Shown here: one piece after another, positions 1 to 5,363 of the stretch | How positions within the stretch are numbered: the stretch's first letter is position 1 | How the letters are laid out: every line of letters starts with the position of its first letter | NCBI GenBank assembly: GCA_016287995.1 | Contig: JAEEXW010000229.1 | Span: forward strand, 1-5,363 | Length of the DNA: 5,363 nt | Reading direction: 5' to 3' | From: Bacteroidales bacterium | GTDB taxonomy: Bacteria; Bacteroidota; Bacteroidia; Bacteroidales; UBA3824 | Translations under genes and position numbers: made by a program | The notes under the pieces: model-generated | Seen by the model: the letters and a program-made list of their open reading frames with translations, nothing else | Databases searched by the model: none | What the model was told of the DNA's origin: nothing

Positions 1-4
1 CCGG

Positions 5-80
5 AAAATTTTTATATACGCGCTTCGCGCGGAGTAAGTTATGTACGCCGCTCCGCGCGAAGCGCGAATATAAAAGTTTT
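5..80. repeat. Long near-perfect inverted repeat (GC-cored hairpin), possible bidirectional terminator or REP-like element
   Basis: Two 30-base arms, 5-34 and 51-80, are reverse complements except at two positions (18/67 and 9/76) and enclose a 16-base loop (35-50). The inner 16 bases pair perfectly: CGCGCTTCGCGCGGAG (19-34) with its complement at 51-66. The outer part is A/T only. Each GC core can also fold alone, as CGCGC-TTC-GCGCG (19-31) and CGCGC-GAA-GCGCG (54-66), so the unit is a palindrome made of palindromes. On the plus strand it is followed by a U-rich stretch (76-93), which fits a terminator for a gene entering from the left. On the minus strand it lies just beyond ruvB and could end that transcript. 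The GC-rich core in A/T-rich intergenic DNA also resembles dispersed REP-type elements, but whether it recurs in the genome cannot be seen here. The inverted repeat is directly visible; its role is inferred. Confidence 0.8.
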
Positions 81-110
81 TTGGTTCTTTTTTACAAAAA
101 AGAACTAAAA
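79..110 (-). terminator. A/T-rich hairpin at the ruvB stop codon, possible 3'-end structure
   Basis: Arms 79-93 and 96-110 are complementary at 14 of 15 positions, the exception being 83/106, which can form a G-U pair in plus-strand RNA. Only AC (94-95) separates them, so the loop must open slightly. The inner stem GTTCTTTTTT/AAAAAAGAAC is perfect. The structure includes the ruvB stop codon (105-107). No uridine tract follows directly in the ruvB transcript, so it is a poor classical intrinsic terminator; with the larger GC hairpin just beyond it, it may mark or protect the mRNA 3' end. The pairing is certain; the function is a guess. Confidence 0.4.
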
Positions 111-1130
111 CAATTCTAACTGAATTTCGTCTTCTGGTGATATTCTGTTTTTACCGAGGTGTTTATAAGCGAAATCCGTTACGACACGTCCTCTTGGGGT
201 GCGTTCCAAAAGACCTTCCATTATCAAATACGGCTCATAAACTTCTTCTATTGTTCCCGAATCTTCGCCGACGGCTGTTGCCAAGGTGTTAAGACCGACA
301 GGCCCGCCCTGAAACTTGTCGATAATTGTACAAAGAATTTTGTTGTCCATTTCGTCAAGACCGAGAGAGTCAATGTTAAGATTGTCAAGAGCGTACATTG
401 TGATTTCGAGGTCAATTTTTCCCGTGCCTTTTACCTGCGCAAAATCCCTGACACGCCTCAAAAGCGAGTTTGCGATACGGGGCGTTCCGCGGCTACGCGA
501 AGCAATTTCTCCGGCAGCGGGCGCGTCAATGTCAACTTTTATGATATTTGCCGCACGCATTATAATTCTTGACAAAACTTCCACGTCGTAATATTCCAAG
601 AGAAGATTTATGCCGAATCTTGCCCTTAAAGGCGCGGTCAAAAGTCCCGACCTTGTAGTTGCCCCAACAAGAGTAAAGGGATTCAGAGACAACTGAACCG
701 ACCTTGCAGCGGGTCCTTTGTCAATCATAATGTCGATTTTGTAATCCTCCATCGCCGAATAGAGATATTCTTCCACAACGGGACTCAAACGGTGAATTTC
801 GTCAATAAACAAAACGTCCCTTTCGTCGAGGTTTGTTAAAAGACCAGCCAAATCACCCGGTTTGTCAAGCACGGGACCAGAAGTTGTCTTCATTCCAACG
901 CCCAACTCGTTAGCGATAATGTTTGAAAGCGTTGTCTTTCCCAAACCCGGAGGTCCGTGAAACAAAACATGATCCAACGCCTCACCCCTTAATTTTGCCG
1001 CCTTGACAAAAACTTCAAGATTTTCCCTAAGTTTTTTCTGACCGTTGAAGTCGTCAAAAGTCAGAGGTCGAAGTTTTTTGTCTAATTCTTTTTCCTTTTC
1101 CGATATGTTGTTAACCGCTCTGATGTCCAT
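105..1130 (-). CDS. ruvB: Holliday junction branch migration ATP-dependent DNA helicase RuvB
   Basis: RuvB is the hexameric AAA+ motor of the RuvAB complex. It pumps DNA through RuvA-bound Holliday junctions in the cytoplasm during recombinational repair. The 341-residue product is close to the family's usual length of about 335-345. In order it shows a short variable N-terminus, the RPLTFDDFNGQ box (21-31), Walker A GPPGLGKT (59-66), Walker B LFIDEIHR (107-114), sensor 1 GATTR (156-160), the PLRARFG segment (167-173) that should hold the arginine finger, the sensor 2 helix beginning RGTPRIANSLLRR (214-226), and a C-terminal winged-helix DNA-binding domain (about 258-325) ending in LLERTPRGRVVT. 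All key residues are present, so it should be active. The ATG is 11 bases after the stop of the upstream same-strand gene and has no Shine-Dalgarno sequence, as is usual in Bacteroidota; the two genes are probably co-transcribed. No ruvA or ruvC is in the window. The stop is TAG. Confidence 0.98.
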   Translation of the reverse strand: MDIRAVNNISEKEKELDKKLRPLTFDDFNGQKKLRENLEVFVKAAKLRGEALDHVLFHGPPGLGKTTLSNIIANELGVGMKTTSGPVLDKPGDLAGLLTNLDERDVLFIDEIHRLSPVVEEYLYSAMEDYKIDIMIDKGPAARSVQLSLNPFTLVGATTRSGLLTAPLRARFGINLLLEYYDVEVLSRIIMRAANIIKVDIDAPAAGEIASRSRGTPRIANSLLRRVRDFAQVKGTGKIDLEITMYALDNLNIDSLGLDEMDNKILCTIIDKFQGGPVGLNTLATAVGEDSGTIEEVYEPYLIMEGLLERTPRGRVVTDFAYKHLGKNRISPEDEIQLELF

Positions 1131-1141
1131 AGTCTTAATAG

Positions 1142-2044
1142 TTATATCGTCTTAACCTCTAATGTTACCTGATTGAAAACCGAAATAATCATATCTTTGT
1201 TGAGTTTGAGATAATCCTCCTGCACAGCACATGGAATTATACCCGCCATATCAGCAAAACCGGGACTGATTGTCAAATGCTCTTCGCCTTGCGTAAAATA
1301 CTCTTCGGGGCGGTGCTTACTTCTTGGAAAAATAACAATTTTATAAACTCCTTTCTCTACCGTAACACCAACATTTGCCTCAGGAGAAACCGTTTGACAA
1401 ACTTCTTTTAACCGCAACAAAATATTTTTCAAATTTTCTCCTGCTGATAAATTATCAGAGGTCTGAATCATAAAAAAATACCGAGTTCCGTCATATTTCA
1501 AAACGCATTGCTCAGAAAGTTTTTTAACGTTTTTCCCCTCATCAAAAAAAAGTGTATTCCATTGCGCAAAAACCGGAAGTTCGTATGAAGAACACGCCTG
1601 AAAATGCCTATGAAACGGAGCAGAAGCCCCGCTATGCCGCGAATTATAAAAAACGGTAAACCCTTGCAAACTTTCAGCCATTTCTATCATAATATCTTCC
1701 TGACCTAAAATTTCCTGCTCTACGTGATGCTTGTCCACAATAGTCAAGTGCTTTTTGAAAATTGGAAAAGGATTTACAAAAATATCATAATTACTATTGT
1801 ACTCCACACCGATTTGATTTTCAAAACGATGTCCTTCACACAAAAAACACTCCTTTGAACTGACTTTTTTTGTAGTGTCAGCAGTAGCAGACCCTATACG
1901 GCAAGGATTAAACTGCAAAACATAATAAAAATTATCAAACTCAATTTTACGCGTTTTAACATTGTCTATATTCTTAAACACATTCTTGAAATGAATGCTT
2001 CTTTCAAACTGTTTTTCAAACAACTCATCAATATTAATTTCCAT
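1142..2044 (-). CDS. DUF4922-type protein, GalT/Ap4A phosphorylase-like HIT-superfamily nucleotidyltransferase (substrate unknown)
   Basis: This 300-residue protein has the signatures I associate with the DUF4922 family, related to galactose-1-phosphate uridylyltransferase and Ap4A/GDP-sugar phosphorylases. Seen directly are a CFLC pair (C66, C69), VNPFPIFKKHLTIV (90-103) with H99, FYNSRHSGASAP (132-143) leading into HRHFQ (145-149), IFPRSKHRP (238-246) and SPGFADMAGI (260-269). By analogy with E. coli GalT (Zn ligands C52, C55, H115, H164; nucleophile H166; Q168), C66, C69, H99 and H145 may bind zinc, H147 may be the nucleophile that accepts NMP, and Q149 may stabilise the intermediate. That mapping is inference. 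There is no signal peptide or membrane segment, so it should be cytoplasmic. It is the first gene of a probable two-gene unit with ruvB, though no functional link is evident. By eye the gene is more A+T-rich than ruvB and leuS. Possible activities include NDP-sugar phosphorylase, dinucleotide polyphosphate phosphorylase or hexose-1-P nucleotidyltransferase. The family call is fairly sure, the reaction is not. Confidence 0.8.
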   Translation of the reverse strand: MEINIDELFEKQFERSIHFKNVFKNIDNVKTRKIEFDNFYYVLQFNPCRIGSATADTTKKVSSKECFLCEGHRFENQIGVEYNSNYDIFVNPFPIFKKHLTIVDKHHVEQEILGQEDIMIEMAESLQGFTVFYNSRHSGASAPFHRHFQACSSYELPVFAQWNTLFFDEGKNVKKLSEQCVLKYDGTRYFFMIQTSDNLSAGENLKNILLRLKEVCQTVSPEANVGVTVEKGVYKIVIFPRSKHRPEEYFTQGEEHLTISPGFADMAGIIPCAVQEDYLKLNKDMIISVFNQVTLEVKTI

Positions 2045-2066
2045 TTCAACATTATTTTTTGATGTT

Positions 2067-2074
2067 CAAAATTA
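2067..2074 (-). promoter_or_regulatory. Candidate Bacteroidota -7 promoter box for the DUF4922-ruvB unit
   Basis: Read on the minus strand this is TAATTTTG, matching the Bacteroidota sigma-ABfr -7 consensus TAnnTTTG. Nineteen bases upstream of it, the -33 position holds TTTCG (2098-2094), one base off the usual TTTG, so the upstream element is weak. Transcription would start near 2060, giving a very short leader before the ATG at 2044. The region is A/T-rich, so a chance match is possible. Confidence 0.45.
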
Positions 2075-2086
2075 GAAAAAAAAATA

Positions 2087-2147
2087 AACTTTACGAAAGT
2101 TAATTTCATAAAAACTCATTTTTTTTATAGTTGTCATAAAATTAACT
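2087..2147. repeat. Small inverted repeats in the divergent promoter region, possible operator
   Basis: Two perfect short dyads lie in the middle of the 171-base gap between the divergent genes. AACTTT-ACG-AAAGTT spans 2087-2101 and covers the expected -33 position of the minus-strand promoter. AGTTAATTT (2098-2106) pairs with AAATTAACT (2139-2147) around a 32-base spacer. They share bases 2098-2101. Both could be protein-binding sites, but the sequence is low-complexity A/T and such dyads often arise by chance. Nothing else recognisable lies in 2045-2179. Confidence 0.25.
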
Positions 2148-2179
2148 CAAAAATTATAAAATAATCCGAAATAAAATCC

Positions 2180-2187
2180 TAACTTTG
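2180..2187 (+). promoter_or_regulatory. Candidate Bacteroidota -7 promoter box for leuS
   Basis: TAACTTTG, followed by CGGCA, is an exact match to the TAnnTTTG -7 element of the Bacteroidota primary sigma factor. It lies 28 bases upstream of the leuS ATG, so transcription should start near 2193-2196 and leave a leader of about 20 bases. No clear TTG-type -33 element appears at the right spacing (about 2155-2161 reads TTATAAA). The short leader leaves no room for a T-box or attenuator, so control through a leucine-sensing leader is not supported. Confidence 0.65.
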
Positions 2188-2215
2188 CGGCATAAAAATT
2201 TGACGATTTAAAAAA

Positions 2216-4984
2216 ATGGAATACAATCATAGGGAAATTGAGACCTTCTGGCAAAAGTACTGGGAGGAAAATTCGACTTACAAAGTAAGCAACAATTCCG
2301 ACAAACCCAAATTTTACGTTTTGGATATGTTCCCGTACCCTTCGGGAGCGGGTCTGCACGTCGGACACCCGTTAGGCTATATCGCTTCGGATATTTACAG
2401 CCGTTACAAAAGGTTGAAAGGTTTTAACGTGCTTCACCCGATGGGCTACGATGCTTTCGGCCTTCCCGCCGAACAATACGCTATTCAGACAGGTCAGCAC
2501 CCCGCTGTAACTACTGAAAATAATATCAACCGTTATCGCAGCCAACTCAAAAAAATCGGTTTTTCTTACGATTGGTCAAGAGAACTACGCACTTGCGACC
2601 CTAAATATTACAAGTGGACTCAATGGGCTTTCGTCCAGATGTACAACCATTTTTACAACAACGATACACAAAAAGCCGAACCCATAGAAAACCTTATTCA
2701 TGAGTTTGAACAAAACGGAAACCTCAAAATCAACGCCGCTCATTCGGAAGTGCCAACATTTCCCGCTGAGGTTTGGCACGGCATGGATCAGGAAGAAAAA
2801 GACTCCGTAATCGACTCTTACCGTCTGGCTTACAGAGCAAAAACGATGGTCAATTGGTGTCCGAAACTTGGAACCGTTTTGGCTAACGACGAGGTAAAAG
2901 ACGGCGTTTCGGAGCGCGGCGGTTATCCCGTGATTCAAAAACCGATGGTTCAATGGCTTTTGAGAGTTTCGGCGTATGCAGAAAGACTGTTGAAAGGCTT
3001 GGAAAAGATAGACTGGTCTGACTCACTCAAAGAAATGCAAAGAAACTGGATTGGAAAATCTGAGGGTTGCGAAATGTTTTTCGAGATTAAAGATTCTGAC
3101 GAAAAACTCAAAATATACACCACTCGTCCGGACACGGTTTACGGCGTAACTTTTATGGTATTAGCACCTGAAAGCCAATACGTTAACGAGATAACAACGC
3201 CCGAATACAAAGAGGCTGTTAAAGAATACATTCAAGGCGCAAGCAAACGCACCGAACTCGAAAGAATGTCCGACACGAGAACCGTTACGGGACAGTTTAC
3301 CGGCGCGTATGCAATCAATCCTTTTACCGGCGCGGAAATTCCGGTTTGGATAAGCGACTATGTTTTGGCAGGTTACGGAACAGGCGCAATTATGGCAGTT
3401 CCCGCTCACGACAGCCGCGACTACGCTTTTGCCAAGAAATTTTCTCTGCCGATAATTCCGCTTATAGAAGGCGCGGACGTCAGCGAGGAAAGTTATGACG
3501 CAAAAGAAGGCAAAATGATGAACTCCGGCATTTTCAACGGTTTGGAAGTCAAAGAGGCAAAAGAGGCAGCAATCAGGGAAGTTGAAAAACGAGGTTTCGG
3601 CAACAGAAAAGTCAACTACAAACTCCGCGACGCAATTTTCTCACGCCAGAGATACTGGGGCGAACCGTTCCCCGTTTACTACAAAAACGGACGCGCGACA
3701 ATGCTCCCGACCGACAAACTACCGTTGGAATTGCCCGAAATCGACTCTTATCAGCCGACAGAGACAGGCGAGCCGCCGCTCAGCCGCGCTAAAAACTGGC
3801 AAACCGCTGACGGTTATCCGTACGAAACTTCCACGATGCCCGGTTTTGCAGGTTCGTCAGCATACTATTTAAGATATATGGACCCCGAAAACGACAACGC
3901 ACTCGTCGGCAAAGAGGCTAACGAATATTGGCAAGATGTTGACCTCTATATCGGCGGAACAGAACACGCTGTCGGACACCTTATATATTCAAGATTTTGG
4001 GACAAATTCTTATACGATTTAGGCTACGTTTGCAAGGAAGAACCTTTCAAAAAACTTGTTAATCAAGGTATGATTCAAGGCCGTAGCAATTTCGTTTACA
4101 GAATCAAGAATACCAACACATTTGTATCGCTCGGCTTGAAAGACAAGTACGATACAACAGAAATTCACGTTGATGTCAACATTGTTAAAAATGATATTCT
4201 TGACATTGAAGCCTTCAAAAATTGGCGTCCCGAATACAAAACCGCTGAATTTATTCTCGAAGACGGAAACTATGTTTGCGGCTACGCTGTTGAAAAAATG
4301 AGTAAGTCTATGTTCAACGTAGTTAACCCCGATGCAATAGTTGAAAGTTACGGAGCAGACACGTTAAGACTTTACGAAATGTTTTTAGGTCCGATTCAGC
4401 AGTCAAAACCTTGGGACACTGGCGGCATAGAAGGCGTTTACAAATTCTTGAAAAAATATTGGAGACTTTTCTACACTGATAAAACTGATACGTTTACCGT
4501 TAGCGAAGACGAGCCGACAGAGGCAGAATTAAAAGCCTTGAACAAGACTATCAAAAAAGTTGAGTCTGATATTCTCGCACTTTCGTACAACACTTCGGTA
4601 AGTGCTTTCATGGTTTGTGTCAACGAGTTGCAATCGTTAAAATGCAACAAGAGAAAAATCTTGGAACCGTTAACAATTATTCTCGCACCGTTTGCTCCGC
4701 ACATTACGGAAGAAATTTGGAAGCAACTCGGTCATAACACTTCGATTAACGATGCTAATTTTCCGGAGGTTGACGAAAAATACACCGTTGATTCCACAAA
4801 ATGTTATCCGGTTGCAATCAACGGAAAAACCAAGTTCACTTTGGATTTGCCGGCAGATTGGGACAAAAATAAAATTGAGCAAGAAGTCCTTCAAAATGAA
4901 AAACTTAAAAAACTTATTGAAGGTAAAACTTTAATAAAATCAATTGTTGTTCCGGGCAAAATGATAAACTTTGTAATTAAATAA
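2216..4984 (+). CDS. leuS: Leucyl-tRNA synthetase (leucine--tRNA ligase, EC 6.1.1.4)
   Basis: This class Ia cytoplasmic synthetase charges tRNA-Leu with leucine using ATP. The 922-residue product has every core landmark: the HIGH-type motif HVGH (48-51) in PYPSGAGLHVGHPLGY, the WCP segment (214-216), the CP1 editing domain with the threonine-rich TTRPDT (302-307) and the conserved GYGTGAIMAVPAHD (386-399) whose D399 should anchor the misacylated amino group, the catalytic GGTEHAVGHLIYSRFW (580-595), KMSKS (694-698), and an anticodon-binding helical domain with LAPFAPHITEEIW (823-835). It is longer than the roughly 860-residue E. coli enzyme. About 55 extra residues lie near 148-205, and a stretch near 619-690 before KMSKS is probably the leucine-specific domain. 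The zinc-knuckle cysteines of E. coli LeuRS are replaced by VSERGGYPV (231-239), which I recognise as typical of Bacteroidota. The ATG follows an A-run without a Shine-Dalgarno sequence. prs starts 18 bases after the TAA with no terminator between. Confidence 0.98.
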   Translation: MEYNHREIETFWQKYWEENSTYKVSNNSDKPKFYVLDMFPYPSGAGLHVGHPLGYIASDIYSRYKRLKGFNVLHPMGYDAFGLPAEQYAIQTGQHPAVTTENNINRYRSQLKKIGFSYDWSRELRTCDPKYYKWTQWAFVQMYNHFYNNDTQKAEPIENLIHEFEQNGNLKINAAHSEVPTFPAEVWHGMDQEEKDSVIDSYRLAYRAKTMVNWCPKLGTVLANDEVKDGVSERGGYPVIQKPMVQWLLRVSAYAERLLKGLEKIDWSDSLKEMQRNWIGKSEGCEMFFEIKDSDEKLKIYTTRPDTVYGVTFMVLAPESQYVNEITTPEYKEAVKEYIQGASKRTELERMSDTRTVTGQFTGAYAINPFTGAEIPVWISDYVLAGYGTGAIMAVPAHDSRDYAFAKKFSLPIIPLIEGADVSEESYDAKEGKMMNSGIFNGLEVKEAKEAAIREVEKRGFGNRKVNYKLRDAIFSRQRYWGEPFPVYYKNGRATMLPTDKLPLELPEIDSYQPTETGEPPLSRAKNWQTADGYPYETSTMPGFAGSSAYYLRYMDPENDNALVGKEANEYWQDVDLYIGGTEHAVGHLIYSRFWDKFLYDLGYVCKEEPFKKLVNQGMIQGRSNFVYRIKNTNTFVSLGLKDKYDTTEIHVDVNIVKNDILDIEAFKNWRPEYKTAEFILEDGNYVCGYAVEKMSKSMFNVVNPDAIVESYGADTLRLYEMFLGPIQQSKPWDTGGIEGVYKFLKKYWRLFYTDKTDTFTVSEDEPTEAELKALNKTIKKVESDILALSYNTSVSAFMVCVNELQSLKCNKRKILEPLTIILAPFAPHITEEIWKQLGHNTSINDANFPEVDEKYTVDSTKCYPVAINGKTKFTLDLPADWDKNKIEQEVLQNEKLKKLIEGKTLIKSIVVPGKMINFVIK

Positions 4985-5002
4985 AACCTAATTGATAAAA
5001 AA

Positions 5003-5363
5003 ATGTCAGCAAGTACTAACATTAAAATTTTTTCAGGCACTACATCGCTTTATTTATCGAAGCAGATTGCCGGAAAATACGGGATTGAGTTAGGAAAAGT
5101 AACGATGAACCATTACAGCGACGGCGAATTTCAGCCGTGCCTGGAAGAATCGGTAAGGGGTGCGTATGTGTTTATCATACAGTCTACTTTTACACCCGCC
5201 GACAATCTTTTGGAGTTGCTGTTGATGATTGACGCGGCACGCAGGGCTTCCGCCTACAAGATAGCCGCCGTGATTCCGTATTTTGGTTTTGCGCGTCAGG
5301 ACCGCAAAGACAAGCCGAGAGTTGCAATCGGAGCAAAACTGATTGCGAATTTGATTCAGAATG
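5003..5363 (+). CDS. prs: Ribose-phosphate pyrophosphokinase (PRPP synthetase), 3' end cut by the window
   Basis: The product makes phosphoribosyl pyrophosphate from ribose 5-phosphate and ATP, feeding purine, pyrimidine, NAD, histidine and tryptophan synthesis in the cytoplasm. Only the first 120 residues are in the window, against a usual length of about 310-320; the frame is open and runs off the end. Visible family marks are IKIFSGTTS (7-15), the YSDGEF segment (38-43), VFIIQST (56-62), NLLELLLMIDAARRASA (68-84) and IPYFGFARQDRKDKPR (91-106). The last carries the ATP-binding flexible-loop residues R98, Q99, D100, R101 and K102. The catalytic DLH region and the PRPP-binding loop lie beyond the window. 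The ATG was chosen because it begins the conserved N-terminus correctly, 18 bases after the leuS stop. The leader is A-rich without a Shine-Dalgarno sequence. No promoter box or terminator is evident in the 18-base gap, so co-transcription with leuS is likely. Confidence 0.96.
   Translation, partial: MSASTNIKIFSGTTSLYLSKQIAGKYGIELGKVTMNHYSDGEFQPCLEESVRGAYVFIIQSTFTPADNLLELLLMIDAARRASAYKIAAVIPYFGFARQDRKDKPRVAIGAKLIANLIQN

Noticed and set aside
1..110. CRISPR repeat or insertion-sequence end at the left edge
   Set aside because: There is a single inverted repeat, with no regularly spaced direct repeats, no transposase fragment and no visible target-site duplication.
159..591. Plus-strand open frames opposite ruvB
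   Set aside because: They lie wholly antisense to a clearly conserved ruvB, have no recognisable domain, and are rich in Cys, Arg and Ser as expected of shadow frames.
2188..2215. T-box or leucine attenuator leader ahead of leuS
   Set aside because: The predicted leader is only about 20 bases, with no T-box sequence, leucine-codon leader peptide or terminator hairpin.
2147..2368. Minus-strand open frame overlapping the leuS start, with hydrophobic stretches
   Set aside because: Most of it is antisense to the conserved LeuRS N-terminus; the hydrophobic look comes from the complement of Lys/Asn/Glu-rich coding and A/T-rich DNA.
2585..4934. Other open frames inside leuS on both strands
   Set aside because: All are embedded in an intact LeuRS frame, with no independent promoter, start context or family motif.
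4985..5002. Terminator or promoter between leuS and prs
   Set aside because: The 18 bases are A/T-rich with no dyad and no TAnnTTTG box; read-through from leuS is simpler.

Overview
The window looks like ordinary chromosomal DNA from a member of the Bacteroidota, probably a Bacteroidales-like lineage. Four things point there. RuvB, LeuRS and the PRPP synthetase all have the sequence style of that phylum. A DUF4922-type protein, a family I know mainly from Bacteroidota, is present. None of the four starts has a Shine-Dalgarno sequence; all follow A/T-rich leaders. The divergent intergenic region carries TAnnTTTG boxes, the Bacteroidota -7 promoter element, facing both ways. This assignment is from recognition only; no search was run.

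Layout. Positions 1-104 are non-coding and contain a long GC-cored inverted repeat (5-34 with 51-80), followed by an A/T inverted repeat (79-110) that reaches into the ruvB stop codon. On the minus strand, a DUF4922/GalT-like nucleotidyltransferase-fold gene (1142-2044) is followed after 11 bases by ruvB (105-1130), so the two are probably one transcript ending in the hairpin region. Positions 2045-2215 are an A/T-rich divergent promoter region. On the plus strand, leuS (2216-4984) is followed after 18 bases by prs, which is cut by the window end (5003-5363, first 120 residues).

How the genes work together. These are mostly housekeeping genes: Holliday-junction branch migration (RuvB), leucine charging of tRNA (LeuRS) and PRPP synthesis for nucleotides, histidine and tryptophan (Prs). 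The DUF4922 protein is the only one of uncertain function. It keeps the zinc and catalytic-histidine signatures of the GalT/Ap4A phosphorylase branch of the HIT superfamily, so a nucleotide or nucleotide-sugar reaction is likely, with unknown substrate. No functional link between the neighbours is evident beyond co-transcription.

I see no mobile element, CRISPR array, tRNA, rRNA or defence system, and no clear new multi-gene system. The items most worth a second look are the compound inverted repeat at the left end and the uncharacterised GalT-like protein.
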